From contig NZ_FCOM02000015.1 in assembly GCF_001544695.2 (NCBI RefSeq), positions 87,679 through 151,678 of the forward strand: a DNA stretch of 64,000 nucleotides, written 5' to 3'. Numbering within the stretch: the stretch's first letter is position 1; each line of letters opens with the position of its first letter. Shown piece by piece: positions 19,014 to 27,633 of this stretch. The notes beneath the pieces are model-generated. The model ran no database searches. It had not been told where the DNA came from and saw nothing but the letters and a program-made list of their open reading frames with translations. Position numbers and translations under genes: made by a program. The stretch is from Caballeronia arvi (GTDB lineage Bacteria > Pseudomonadota > Gammaproteobacteria > Burkholderiales > Burkholderiaceae).

Positions 19014-19640
19014 ATGACACTTTTCGACATTTCACCGCCGATCGACACCGCGACGCCCGTCTGGCCCGGCGACACGCGCGTCGGCATCGAGCGCGTGTGG
19101 CGCATGGAGGCGGGCTCGCCCGTCAACGTCGCGCGGCTCACGCTCTCGCCGCACACGGGCGCGCACGCGGACGCACCGCTGCACTACGACGAGCACGGCG
19201 CGCCGATCGGCGAAGTCGCGCTCGATACCTACATCGGTGCGTGCCGCGTCGTGCATTGCATCGGCGCGTCGCCGCTCGTGACGCCTGTGCACGTCGCTGA
19301 TTTTCTCGGCGACGCGCCTGCGCGCATCCTGTTGCGCACTTACACGAACGCGCCCCTCGACGCGTGGGACAGCAACTTCACCGCGGTCGCGCCTGAAACC
19401 ATCGACTTGCTGGCGGAAAAAGGCGTGAAGCTCATCGGCATCGATACGCCGTCGCTCGATCCGCATCACTCGAAGACGATGGACGCGCACCGGCGCATCC
19501 GCGCGCACGGCATGGCGATTCTCGAAGGCCTCGTGCTCGATGCCGTCGCACCTGGCGATTACGAGCTGATCGCGCTCCCGCTCAAATTCTCGACGCTCGA
19601 TGCGAGCCCGGTTCGCGCCGTCCTGCGTCCGCTTTCCTGA
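19014..19640 (+). CDS. kynB: Kynurenine formamidase
   Basis: A 208-residue metal-dependent cyclase-fold hydrolase that converts N-formylkynurenine to kynurenine and formate in tryptophan degradation. The metal-binding motif HTGAHADAPLHYDEHG is the family's HxGTHxDxPxH signature. The N-terminus LFDISPPIDTATPVWPGDT and the stretch IGIDTPSLDPHHSK near residue 145 also match. It is the first gene of kynB-kynU-kynA, all on one strand with almost no gaps, under the divergent kynR. Confidence 0.96.
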   Translation: MTLFDISPPIDTATPVWPGDTRVGIERVWRMEAGSPVNVARLTLSPHTGAHADAPLHYDEHGAPIGEVALDTYIGACRVVHCIGASPLVTPVHVADFLGDAPARILLRTYTNAPLDAWDSNFTAVAPETIDLLAEKGVKLIGIDTPSLDPHHSKTMDAHRRIRAHGMAILEGLVLDAVAPGDYELIALPLKFSTLDASPVRAVLRPLS

Positions 19641-19667
19641 ATGATCTCCAACTATATGGACTTTTCG

Positions 19668-20918
19668 ATGAAACATCGTGACGAAGCCGTGTCGCTCGAC
19701 CGCGACGATGCCCTGCGCGCGCTGCGCGACCAGTTCGCACTCGCGGACGGTGTGATCTATCTCGACGGCAACTCGCTCGGCGTGCCGCCGAAGGCCGCCG
19801 CCGCGCGCGCCGCCGGCGTGATCGCTGCAGAATGGGGCGAAGGCCTGATCCGCAGCTGGAACACGGCGGGCTGGTTCGCGCTGCCGAAACGCCTCGGCAA
19901 CAAGCTTAGCGCCTTGATCGGCGCGGGCGCGGACGAAGTCGTCGTCACCGACACGATTTCCGCGAATCTCTTCAAGATTCTGTCGGCGGCGCTGAAGCTC
20001 GCGAACGAGCGCGATCCGAAGCGCCGCGTGATCGTCTCCGAACGTTCGAACTTTCCGACCGATCTGTACATCGCGCAGGGCCTGATCGAGCAACTGGATC
20101 GCGGCTACGAGCTGCGTCTCGTCGATGATCCGTCCGAGTTGCAGACCGCCATCGACGAAAACACCGCGATCGCGATGATCACGCATGTCAACTATCGCAC
20201 CGGCTACATGCACGACATGGCCGCGCTCACGCAGACGATTCATCGCGCGGGCGCGCTCGCCGTCTGGGATCTCGCGCATTCGGCAGGCGCCGTGCCGGTC
20301 GATCTGAACGGCGTCGGCGCGGATTACGCGGTCGGCTGCACGTACAAGTATCTGAACGGCGGTCCGGGCTCGCCCGCGTTCGTGTGGGTGCCGAAGCGCC
20401 ATCAGAACGCGTTTTCGCAGCCGCTCTCGGGCTGGTGGGGCCACAAGAAACCGTTCGAAATGGACCCGGTGTATCGCCCGGACGACGGCGTCGGGCGCTT
20501 TCTCTGCGGCACGCAGCCGATCGTGTCGATGTCGCTCGTCGAATGCGGTCTCGATGTTTTCCTGCAAACCGACATGCAGTCGATGCGCCGGAAATCGCTG
20601 GCGCTGGGCGATCTGTTCATCGAGCTGGTCGAAGCGCGTTGCGGCGAATTTCCGCTCTCGCTCGCGACGCCGCGCGAACACGCGCAACGCGGCTCGCAGG
20701 TGAGCTTCGAGCATCCGCACGGCTACGAGGTGATGCAGGCGCTGATCGCGCGCGGCGTGATCGGCGATTATCGCGAGCCGCGCATTCTGCGCTTCGGCTT
20801 CACACCGCTCTATACGCGCTTCGTCGATGTATGGGACGCCGTCGAAATCCTGCGCGACGTGCTCGCGACCGAAAGCTGGCGCGCGCCCGAATTCGCCGAA
20901 CGCGCGTCGGTGACCTGA
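19668..20918 (+). CDS. kynU: Kynureninase
   Basis: A PLP enzyme that splits kynurenine into anthranilate and alanine. Seen: IYLDGNSLGVPPKAA near the N-terminus and the PLP-Lys region GCTYKYLNGGPGSPAF, both diagnostic, with HVNYRTGYMHDM between. The start giving MKHRDEAVSLDRDDAL (416 residues) was chosen by likeness to related proteins. An in-frame ATG directly after the kynB stop (19641) would add nine residues, and no start has a strong ribosome-binding site. It lies between kynB and kynA and completes the anthranilate branch. Confidence 0.95.
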   Translation: MKHRDEAVSLDRDDALRALRDQFALADGVIYLDGNSLGVPPKAAAARAAGVIAAEWGEGLIRSWNTAGWFALPKRLGNKLSALIGAGADEVVVTDTISANLFKILSAALKLANERDPKRRVIVSERSNFPTDLYIAQGLIEQLDRGYELRLVDDPSELQTAIDENTAIAMITHVNYRTGYMHDMAALTQTIHRAGALAVWDLAHSAGAVPVDLNGVGADYAVGCTYKYLNGGPGSPAFVWVPKRHQNAFSQPLSGWWGHKKPFEMDPVYRPDDGVGRFLCGTQPIVSMSLVECGLDVFLQTDMQSMRRKSLALGDLFIELVEARCGEFPLSLATPREHAQRGSQVSFEHPHGYEVMQALIARGVIGDYREPRILRFGFTPLYTRFVDVWDAVEILRDVLATESWRAPEFAERASVT

Positions 20919-20932
20919 GAGGAATGTCGATC

Positions 20933-21802
20933 ATGAGCAATACGCAAGGCTGCCCTTTCGGCCACGGCGCGAACATCGAAGAGAAAGACTGGCACGGCGC
21001 CAAGCTCGATTTCTCCGATTCGATGAGCTACGGCGATTATCTCGGCCTCGATTCGATTCTCAACGCGCAGCATCCGCTGTCGCCGGATCACAACGAGATG
21101 CTGTTCATCGTGCAGCATCAGACGAGCGAGCTATGGATGAAGCTCGCGCTCTACGAACTGCGCGCGGCGCTCGGGGCGGTGCATCGCGACGAACTGCCGC
21201 CCGCGTTCAAGATGCTCGCGCGCGTGTCGCGCATCTTCGAGCAACTCGTGCAGGCGTGGAGCGTCCTCGCGACGATGACGCCCTCCGAATACACCGCGAT
21301 GCGGCCGTATCTCGGGCAATCGTCGGGATTTCAGTCGCATCAGTATCGGCAGATCGAGTTCATGCTCGGCAACAAGAACGAGCAGATGCTGAAGCCGCAC
21401 GCGCATCGGCCGGAGATTCTCGAACAGGTGCGCGAGACGCTCGAAGCGCCCTCTTTCTATGACGAAGTGATCCGCCTGCTCGCGCGCCGCGGCTTCGCTA
21501 TCGACCCGCAACGCCTCGATCGCGACTGGACGCAGCCGACGACGCACGATCCGTCCGTCGAGGCGGCGTGGCTCGCGGTGTATCGCGATCCGTCGCAACA
21601 CTGGGATCTGTACGAGATGGCGGAAGAGCTCGTCGATCTGGAAGACGCGTTCCGACAATGGCGCTTTCGCCACGTGACGACGGTGGAGCGCATCATCGGC
21701 TTCAAGGGCGGCACGGGCGGCACGGCGGGCGCGTCGTATCTGCGCAAGATGCTCGATGTCGTGCTGTTTCCGGAGCTCTGGCACGTTCGCACCGTGCTTT
21801 GA
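20933..21802 (+). CDS. kynA: Tryptophan 2,3-dioxygenase
   Basis: A 289-residue heme dioxygenase that opens the indole ring of tryptophan to N-formylkynurenine, the first step of the pathway. Diagnostic stretches are DEMLFIVQHQTSELWMK-like (EMLFIVQHQTSELWMKL), SSGFQSHQYRQIEF and the C-terminal RHVTTVERIIGFKGGTGGTA with the proximal heme His. A GAGAGGA site lies about 10 nt before the chosen ATG; a second ATG at 20924 is too close to it. The reading frame extends far upstream through kynU, but that part is antiphase noise. It is last in kynBUA. Confidence 0.96.
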   Translation: MSNTQGCPFGHGANIEEKDWHGAKLDFSDSMSYGDYLGLDSILNAQHPLSPDHNEMLFIVQHQTSELWMKLALYELRAALGAVHRDELPPAFKMLARVSRIFEQLVQAWSVLATMTPSEYTAMRPYLGQSSGFQSHQYRQIEFMLGNKNEQMLKPHAHRPEILEQVRETLEAPSFYDEVIRLLARRGFAIDPQRLDRDWTQPTTHDPSVEAAWLAVYRDPSQHWDLYEMAEELVDLEDAFRQWRFRHVTTVERIIGFKGGTGGTAGASYLRKMLDVVLFPELWHVRTVL

Positions 21803-21806
21803 GCTT

Positions 21807-22595
21807 TTACGCGAGACGCGCGGCGAGCGCCTTCAGCTTCGGCCCGATGGTCTCGCGAAAGTAAGCCTCGCCTATCGACGACGCCGGCCCGCTGCTCGAC
21901 AGCACGAGCCAGCGTCCGTTGCGCAGGTCGCGGAACGGCGCGGCGATGGCGTTGACGTCGTCGTGCCAGTCGCGGAACGAGTAGCAGCAGCCGTCGCGCT
22001 CGAAGTCTTCGATGGCGCGTCGTGCCGCGTCCACCTGCGCCGCGTCTTCGGTCTTTGCCAGTTCGTCCAGAAGCGCGTCGCGGGCCGCGGGCTCCTGCAC
22101 GGCGAGGTACGCGCGCCCCATCGAGCTCGTGAGCATCGACAGACGCGAGCCGGGCGCGAGTCCGAGCGTCAGCGCCGTCTCGCTGCGAATAGTTTCGAGA
22201 TAGATCATGTCGAGCCCGTCGCGGCAGCCGAGCGACACCGCCGCGCCGATCTCCCGCGCGAGCGAACGCATGTGCGGGCGCGCGAGCTCCAGCGTGTCCG
22301 CGCCCGCCAGCAACGTGAAGCCGAGCGATAGAACGCCGGTGTCGAGCGCGTATTTGCCTGCGGGTTCGTCGAAGCGCAGATAGCCGAGCGTCGTCAGCGT
22401 GTAGGCGAGACGATTGACCGTCGCCTTGGGCAAACCCGTCCGGTCGACGAAGTCGCGATTGCCGAGCAGCGTCTCGCCGGGACGGAACGCGCGCAGCAAA
22501 TCGAGCCCACGCGCGAGCGCGACGACGAACTTGCGCTCATCGATTTCTTCCGACGATACGAGAGGCGCGGAATTTCGGTTGGAGTCGATCGGCAT
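21807..22595 (-). CDS. IclR-family transcriptional regulator
   Basis: A 262-residue IclR regulator. The winged helix-turn-helix is in residues about 25-85 (LARGLDLLRAF, GLPKATVNRLAYTLTTLGYL). The effector domain follows (AVSLGCRDGLDMIYLET, FRDWHDDVNAIAAPFRD). It is divergent from the glutaryl-CoA dehydrogenase gene across 133 nt. The common layout of such pairs suggests it controls gcdH, with glutarate or glutaryl-CoA as a possible effector (inference). Its stop lies 4 nt from that of kynA. Confidence 0.92.
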   Translation of the reverse strand: MPIDSNRNSAPLVSSEEIDERKFVVALARGLDLLRAFRPGETLLGNRDFVDRTGLPKATVNRLAYTLTTLGYLRFDEPAGKYALDTGVLSLGFTLLAGADTLELARPHMRSLAREIGAAVSLGCRDGLDMIYLETIRSETALTLGLAPGSRLSMLTSSMGRAYLAVQEPAARDALLDELAKTEDAAQVDAARRAIEDFERDGCCYSFRDWHDDVNAIAAPFRDLRNGRWLVLSSSGPASSIGEAYFRETIGPKLKALAARLA

Positions 22596-22630
22596 CGGAT
22601 GATAGACTCAGGATTGATTTGCAAAACATT

Positions 22631-22647
22631 GTTTCGCTTAGCGGAAC
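22631..22647. promoter_or_regulatory. Candidate IclR operator
   Basis: GTTTCGCTTAGCGGAAC is an inverted repeat with 7-nt arms (one mismatch) around TTA. It lies in the iclR-gcdH gap, 35 nt from the iclR start and 81 nt from gcdH. IclR-family operators are often short palindromes of this kind (TTCCGC...GCGGAA). Binding is inferred. Confidence 0.45.
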
Positions 22648-22728
22648 TCATGTCAAGCGCCCCGCGCGCCGGCCGGTCAGGAACCCGATCAGCGCACGGC
22701 GCTTTACGATGAAATCAGGAGATAGCAC

Positions 22729-23919
22729 ATGGCCGACGCCGCCCGTTTCAACTGGGAAGATCCGCTCTTGCTGGATCAGCAGCTCACCGAAGACGAACGC
22801 ATGGTGCGCGACGCCGCGCACGCCTACGCGCAGGACAAGCTGCAGCCGCGCGTGATGCAGGCGTTTCGCGATGAAAAGACCGACCCGGCGATCTTCCGCG
22901 AAATGGGCGAACTGGGCCTGCTCGGGCCGACGATTCCCGAGCAGTACGGCGGGCCGGGCCTGAACTACGTGTGCTATGGCCTGATCGCGCGCGAAGTCGA
23001 GCGCGTGGACTCGGGCTATCGGTCGATGATGTCGGTGCAGTCGTCGCTCGTCATGGTGCCGATCAACACCTTCGGCAGCGATGCGCAGAAGGAAAAGTAT
23101 TTGCCGAAGCTCGCGCGCGGCGAGTGGATCGGCTGCTTCGGCCTGACCGAGCCGAACGCCGGTTCTGATCCGGCCAGCATGACGACGCGCGCGAAGAAGG
23201 TGCAGAACGGCTTCTCGCTGTCCGGCACGAAGATGTGGATTTCGAACTCGCCGATCGCGGACGTGTTCGTCGTCTGGGCAAAGCTCGAAGAAGACGGCAA
23301 GGACGAGATTCGCGGCTTCATTCTCGAGAAAGGCTGGAAGGGACTTTCTGCGCCCGCTATTCACGGCAAGGTGGGCTTGCGCGCGTCGATCACCGGTGAA
23401 ATCGTGATGGACGAAGTGTTCGTTCCGGAAGAAAACATTCTTCCGGACGTGCGCGGTCTCAAAGGTCCGTTCACCTGCCTCAACTCGGCGCGCTACGGCA
23501 TTTCGTGGGGCGCGCTCGGCGCCGCCGAAGCGTGCTGGCACATGGCGCGACAATACACGCTGGATCGCAAGCAGTTCGGCCGGCCGCTGGCGGCGAACCA
23601 GCTGATCCAGAAGAAGCTCGCCGACATGCAGACCGAAATCACGCTCGGGCTGCAAGGCGTGCTGCGTCTCGGCCGCATGAAGGACGAAGGCACGGCGGCC
23701 GTCGAGATCACGTCGATCATGAAACGCAATTCGTGCGGCAAGGCGCTCGACATCGCACGGCTCGCGCGCGACATGCTCGGCGGCAACGGTATCTCCGACG
23801 AGTTCGGCGTCGCGCGTCATCTGGTGAACCTCGAAGTGGTGAACACGTACGAAGGCACGCACGATATTCACGCGCTGATTCTGGGCCGCGCGCAGACGGG
23901 CATTCAGGCGTTTTTCTGA
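22729..23919 (+). CDS. gcdH: Glutaryl-CoA dehydrogenase
   Basis: A 396-residue FAD acyl-CoA dehydrogenase that oxidatively decarboxylates glutaryl-CoA to crotonyl-CoA, in lysine and tryptophan-type catabolism. The catalytic Glu lies in NTYEGTHDIHALILGRAQTG, typical of this subfamily. Other marks are GCFGLTEPNAGSDPASM and ISWGALGAAEACW. An AGGAG site precedes the ATG. It is controlled probably by the divergent IclR gene. No partner CoA-transferase (CaiB type) follows; a strong terminator ends the unit. Confidence 0.93.
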   Translation: MADAARFNWEDPLLLDQQLTEDERMVRDAAHAYAQDKLQPRVMQAFRDEKTDPAIFREMGELGLLGPTIPEQYGGPGLNYVCYGLIAREVERVDSGYRSMMSVQSSLVMVPINTFGSDAQKEKYLPKLARGEWIGCFGLTEPNAGSDPASMTTRAKKVQNGFSLSGTKMWISNSPIADVFVVWAKLEEDGKDEIRGFILEKGWKGLSAPAIHGKVGLRASITGEIVMDEVFVPEENILPDVRGLKGPFTCLNSARYGISWGALGAAEACWHMARQYTLDRKQFGRPLAANQLIQKKLADMQTEITLGLQGVLRLGRMKDEGTAAVEITSIMKRNSCGKALDIARLARDMLGGNGISDEFGVARHLVNLEVVNTYEGTHDIHALILGRAQTGIQAFF

Positions 23920-23938
23920 ACAGGCTTCATTCAAACCG

Positions 23939-23972
23939 AAAGGGCCGGCACCGATGTGCCGGCCCTTTGTTC
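23939..23972 (+). terminator. Rho-independent terminator after gcdH
   Basis: A 13-bp perfect stem (AAAGGGCCGGCAC at 23939-23951 with GTGCCGGCCCTTT at 23956-23968), CGAT loop, then TTTGTTCTT. Confidence 0.92.
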
Positions 23973-24183
23973 TTGTAACTTTCGATGCGCGCCTGAAACT
24001 TTTACGGGTCAGATCGTATCCATCTGCAACGATGTCGATGCATGACGAGGCATTGCGCCGTCGCACATGGCGCGCGCGACTGGTACGGAATCTGCGACAG
24101 TCCGCGTTACATGACTTAAGCTTCCTCGTCGGCGATCCCATCTTTGGTTACCATTCGCGTAGCCTTACCGATTGGAGCCTTTA

Positions 24184-24486
24184 ATGTCAGAAATCAATAA
24201 GGAGCGATTCATGTCGGACATCAAAACCGTTCTCGCTGACGCCGAAGACCTTTTGAAGCAAGCTGCTACCGCCACCGGTGAACGCGCTTCCGAATTGCGC
24301 GAAACGGCGCTCACGCGTCTCAAGCAAGCGAAAGAAAAGGCAGCGGACGCGCAGGTCGTCGTGGTCGAGCGCGGCAAGAAAGCGGCGCGCGCCACCGACG
24401 ACTATGTGCACGAGCATCCGTGGGCGTCCATCGGCATTGCGGCTGGCATCGGCATGGTCATCGGCCTGTTGATCAACCGCAAGTAA
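24184..24486 (+). CDS. DUF883 family protein (ElaB/YqjD-like)
   Basis: A 100-residue protein of the DUF883 family. E. coli relatives YqjD and ElaB are inner-membrane proteins that bind ribosomes in stationary phase. The first 70 residues are a charged amphipathic helix (LLKQAATATGERASELRETA, LKQAKEKAADAQ), followed by DDYVHEHPWASIGIAAG and a C-terminal membrane segment. A GGAG site lies just before the chosen ATG; an in-frame start at 24172 exists. It is followed by YqjE- and YqjK-like genes, the same order as E. coli yqjD-yqjE-yqjK. Confidence 0.88.
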   Translation: MSEINKERFMSDIKTVLADAEDLLKQAATATGERASELRETALTRLKQAKEKAADAQVVVVERGKKAARATDDYVHEHPWASIGIAAGIGMVIGLLINRK

Positions 24487-24667
24487 TCGGGCGTTCCTCA
24501 GTCAATGGCCCGCAGATTGCTAAGCTGCATGCTGTCGCGGTCCCCGTTGGACTGAACCGCGAGCGCCTGGCCCGGGCGCGCGGCTCGACACTCGCACCGG
24601 CCGGCTGCCTCGCGCGCCGACCGGAATCATAAAAAGGCGGCACCAACGCGCCTCTCGCATTCAAGCC

Positions 24668-25048
24668 ATGACGACAGAACGGCCACAGCAGCAATCGTCG
24701 CCCGGACCGCTGCGACGAATTTTGAGCTCCGCCTTCGCCATCTTCGAGACGCGCCTTGAACTCATCGGCATCGAGCTTCAGGAGGAAAAAGAGCGGCTCA
24801 TCGGCGTGCTTTTCCTCGGGCTCGCCGCCATGATGCTCGCGATGATGGCGCTCATCTCGCTCACCGTACTCATCGCCATCTTCTTCTGGGACACGTATCG
24901 CTGGCAGGCGCTCGGCGGCATTACGGTGCTGTATGCGCTGATCGCGATAGCCTGCGGCCTGCGTGCGCGCAGCAACCTGCGCGACGCGCCGAACATGTTC
25001 GACGAGACGCTCGACGAATTCCGCAAAGACCGCGACACGTTCCGCTAA
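24668..25048 (+). CDS. YqjE-like membrane protein (phage-holin superfamily fold)
   Basis: A 126-residue protein with two long hydrophobic segments (residues about 43-75 and 82-102) and charged ends. The region FAIFETRLELIGIELQEEKER is conserved in the YqjE / Actinobacteriophage-holin-like family. Despite the family name it is not evidence of a prophage: its neighbours are the DUF883 and YqjK-like genes of the housekeeping yqj cluster. The function is unknown and probably envelope-stress related (inference). Confidence 0.8.
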   Translation: MTTERPQQQSSPGPLRRILSSAFAIFETRLELIGIELQEEKERLIGVLFLGLAAMMLAMMALISLTVLIAIFFWDTYRWQALGGITVLYALIAIACGLRARSNLRDAPNMFDETLDEFRKDRDTFR

Positions 25049-25068
25049 TCTCCGCGCGCACTCTACCC

Positions 25069-25566
25069 ATGAGCCAACACGACACTTTCAGAACGCCCAA
25101 ACGCGACAAGACGCAGAAGCTGCGTACGCCGCACATGCGCGCGCTGCGCAAGGAATTGCTGATTGCGCGCGCGGATGTCGAGCGCATGGAGCTGCGGCAA
25201 GCCACGTACGACCTGCGCGCGTCGGTCACGCATTTCAGTTTCCTGCGCTTCCTGATGCCGGGCGGCGGCGGATCGCGCCGCTGGGGCAAGCGTCGCGCAT
25301 CGCCGGGCGGTATCGGCAGCATGCTCGGCTCGCTGCTCGGTTCGGGGAACATGGGCATGCTGCTCAAGCAGTATCCGATCATCGGTTCGGTCGCCTCGCT
25401 CGTGCTCACCAAGCCGGTGCGAACGAGGTTGCTGCGCAGCGCGAAGCCCGTGCTCAAGTGGGGCGGTCTCGCGCTCGCCGGATGGGAAGGCTGGCGCATC
25501 TATCAGCAGATGAAGTCGGCCGCGCCCGAAACCTCCAACGACGCCGTCGATCCGACGGTGTTCTGA
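25069..25566 (+). CDS. YqjK-like or DUF3318-type protein of unknown function
   Basis: A 165-residue basic protein, third of the yqj-like trio. The N-terminal half is Arg/Lys-rich with a helical segment (ALRKELLIARADVERMELRQ), followed by a Gly-rich loop (residues about 64-90) and two moderately hydrophobic stretches (YPIIGSVASLVL and WGGLALAGWEGW). Position and N-terminal likeness suggest a YqjK or DUF3318 protein, but I am not certain of the family. The gap to the preceding gene is 20 nt, so co-transcription is likely. Confidence 0.7.
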   Translation: MSQHDTFRTPKRDKTQKLRTPHMRALRKELLIARADVERMELRQATYDLRASVTHFSFLRFLMPGGGGSRRWGKRRASPGGIGSMLGSLLGSGNMGMLLKQYPIIGSVASLVLTKPVRTRLLRSAKPVLKWGGLALAGWEGWRIYQQMKSAAPETSNDAVDPTVF

Positions 25567-25576
25567 CGCCGGCATT

Positions 25577-26041
25577 TCATCCCCTCCCCGTCCAGCAGGT
25601 CGCGGACTGCGCTGCATCGAGCGGCGTGGCGGAGCCTGCCGGATGATTCCAGCGCAGTCCGGTCGCGTCGATGACGAATGCGCCGCATGCGTCGTCGTCC
25701 ATCGCGCCGGGCACAACGGGCGCCGCTTCGATCGCGTAGCCGCCATTGGTCTGCGACTCCGGCTGTACCGCGACGCGATACACCGCCGTTCCATTCGAGG
25801 GCGCCTGATCGAGACCGGCGACAAGCGCGATGCCGTCGCCGCTTTCCGATGTCTGCGCAAGGCGTGCCGTTTCGACGAACTGCACCGCGCGCATCAGTGC
25901 GGATACCGCATCGAACCGATGCGCCTTCACCACATGCGTTCGATACATCGGTATGGCGAATGCCGCGATGATCGCCACGACGCCGAGCGCGATCATCAAC
26001 TCGAGCAGGCTGAAGGCTCTTTCCTTGTTGCGCTGGTTCAT
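25577..26041 (-). CDS. pilE: Type IV pilin-like protein PilE
   Basis: A 154-residue minor pilin with a class III leader: basic NQRNKER, then FSLLELMIALGVVAIIAAFA, the pilin N-terminal helix with the Glu at mature position 5. The residue before the cleavage site is Ala rather than the near-invariant Gly. The globular part has two Cys (CGAF, ATCW) that could form the C-terminal disulfide loop. The second ATG was taken because a GAGGA site lies 7 nt before it. It is last in fimT-pilV-pilW-pilX-pilE; pilY1, usual between pilX and pilE in Burkholderia, is missing. Confidence 0.85.
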   Translation of the reverse strand: MNQRNKERAFSLLELMIALGVVAIIAAFAIPMYRTHVVKAHRFDAVSALMRAVQFVETARLAQTSESGDGIALVAGLDQAPSNGTAVYRVAVQPESQTNGGYAIEAAPVVPGAMDDDACGAFVIDATGLRWNHPAGSATPLDAAQSATCWTGRG

Positions 26042-26050
26042 GCCCATTCC

Positions 26051-26536
26051 TCAAAACGGTTTGGCGGCGACGCGCCGCCAGTGTTGCGTGCTGGCGCCAT
26101 CGTTGACGTCGATGCGAAGCTGAAGCCACGCTTCTGAGTCCACCGATGCGCCAAAGCCCCGCGCGGTGACGAGATACGACGCGCCCGCCCACGATTCGAT
26201 CAGGCATTGCGGCGTGCGACGCGCGTACGGCCATGCGCTGAACGGCGAGATGGCCGGAGCGGACACACCTTCGAACGAAGTCTTCAGGCGCCAGCGCGAC
26301 GGCTCGTCGTTCAGCGACGGACCCGCCGCCGGCAGCGCGGACGACAGCATCCGGCTGCATCGGATGAGCGCGCTGTCCGCTGCATGGAACGCCTGAATGC
26401 GTTCGCGCGCGGCGACCGTCGCGCGCGCCGCCACGAGCGACGCCTGCAGCCATGCACCTGCGGTGGTCAGCATCATCGCGGCGAGGATGAGCACAATCGG
26501 CAACGTGGCGCCGCGGGAGAGGGAACGTCGCTTCAT
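26051..26536 (-). CDS. pilX: PilX-like minor pilus assembly protein
   Basis: A 161-residue protein with a short basic start (MKRRSLSRG) followed by ATLPIVLILAAMMLTTAGAWL, a prepilin-like helix with Gly before the putative cleavage site but no Glu at position 5, as is usual for PilX. The rest (AFHAADSALIRCSRML and a Trp-rich C-terminal half) resembles the globular part of Burkholderia PilX proteins. It would belong to the priming complex of a type IV pilus. The ATG overlaps the pilW stop as ATGA. Confidence 0.8.
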   Translation of the reverse strand: MKRRSLSRGATLPIVLILAAMMLTTAGAWLQASLVAARATVAARERIQAFHAADSALIRCSRMLSSALPAAGPSLNDEPSRWRLKTSFEGVSAPAISPFSAWPYARRTPQCLIESWAGASYLVTARGFGASVDSEAWLQLRIDVNDGASTQHWRRVAAKPF

Positions 26537-27241
26537 TGCGCGCCTCCGGATGCCGTCGCGGGCGCATTGCGTATCGCGACGCGCCGCCAGAACGCCTGCC
26601 GGATGCGGCCGTCATCGGCAGAAGCGGGCGAGCCGGTGCAATCGACGTAGTTCGTTCTTCGCTTCGATTGCGTCGCGAAGCCGCGCACGAGCACGCAAAT
26701 GTCGGTGGCGTAAGCATCGCGCCAGCGTTCGCGCGCGATGGCCGAAGCATCCAGCGCGGACGGTGACCCCGTCAGCCAGTACGTGACACGGATTCGTTCG
26801 ATGCCTTCGACCATCGGCTGCGCCTGTTTTCCGCTGCCTTCGCAGTAGAGCTCCGGCTCGCCTGTCGAAGCGCTGGCCTTCGCATAAAAGCGATTCGTGA
26901 CGATCGGATCGGAGACGGCCTGGCCGATGCAATCCGTCGGCACGCCCGAACTCGATGGCCATGTCGACACGGCATCGGCGGCGTATCGCAGCTGCACGCC
27001 GTCGGAGCGGCCGGTGAGCGACTCGCACGATGCGGCCGTTTCCACGCCGACGACCCGGCCTTGCGCGCAGCCGAAGATCGGCGCTTCGACGCTCGCGGTT
27101 TTATCGTGACCCGACGCGAATCCCGCCATCTGGATCTGCTGGCCGAGCATGTCGAGCGCGCTCGAAGCGGCGTCGTGAATGCGCGCGGCATCGGCAGCGC
27201 GTTCGAACGCGGCGCGTTGTGCGCGATAGAGCGACAGTCAT
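26533..27241 (-). pseudogene. pilW: PilW-like minor pilin, 5' end lost
   Basis: The body of PilW is present in frame: SLYRAQRAAFERAADAARIH, DMLGQQIQMAGFASG, TDCIGQAVSDPIVTNRFY and a C-terminal ending at ATASGGAQ. Immediately upstream the same frame meets the pilV stop (TGA, 27238-27240). The signal peptide and hydrophobic prepilin helix, about 30-35 codons, are absent in every frame. A relic ATG overlaps the pilV stop (ATGA) but now runs out of phase. An ATG at 27150 could make a 205-residue protein without export signal. A deletion at the native start that also shifted the frame is the simplest reading. Confidence 0.75.
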
Positions 27242-27633
27242 CGTGCGAACGCCACCGCAACGCATGACGTGAGCGGCTTCGCTTGCGGCTCGGGGCATGG
27301 ATCGGACCGGTCTTCCGCGCGCCAGCTCACGGTCGCGACGTAGACGCCATCGGCGCGATCGGTTATCGCGATTTCTCCCGACGGAAGCATCGACGCCACC
27401 CGCGTCTGCCATTGCGACACGACCGCCGCGCGGTCCGCATTGCTGCGCACGCCTTCCGCGATCGAATCGACGACGAGCGACGCGCGTTCTCGCAGCAACG
27501 CCGCCCGTTCGCCGCGTGCGAGCGCACTTTGCATGGCGACGATTCCGAGCGCGGTGACCGCCGCGAGCGAAAGCGCGATCATCACTTCGATCAGCGAATC
27601 GCCGCGTTGCCCGTTCCAGAGAGTCCGCTTCAT
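27238..27633 (-). CDS. pilV: Type IV pilus modification/minor pilin PilV
   Basis: A 131-residue minor pilin. The leader MKRTLWNGQRG is followed by DSLIEVMIALSLAAVTALG, a good prepilin-peptidase site (Gly before Asp-Ser-Leu-Ile-Glu) and hydrophobic helix. The C-terminal half contains DGVYVATVSWRAEDRSD and a Cys pair (CPEPQAKPLTSC). The start overlaps the fimT stop by 4 nt (ATGA). It would sit at the tip of the type IV pilus with FimT, PilW, PilX and PilE. The gene itself looks intact; the damage lies just after its stop. Confidence 0.85.
   Translation of the reverse strand: MKRTLWNGQRGDSLIEVMIALSLAAVTALGIVAMQSALARGERAALLRERASLVVDSIAEGVRSNADRAAVVSQWQTRVASMLPSGEIAITDRADGVYVATVSWRAEDRSDPCPEPQAKPLTSCVAVAFAR

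Noticed and set aside
24668..25048. Holin-like protein as evidence of a prophage
   Set aside because: It lies in the yqjD-yqjE-yqjK-like cluster of normal cells and no other phage genes are near.
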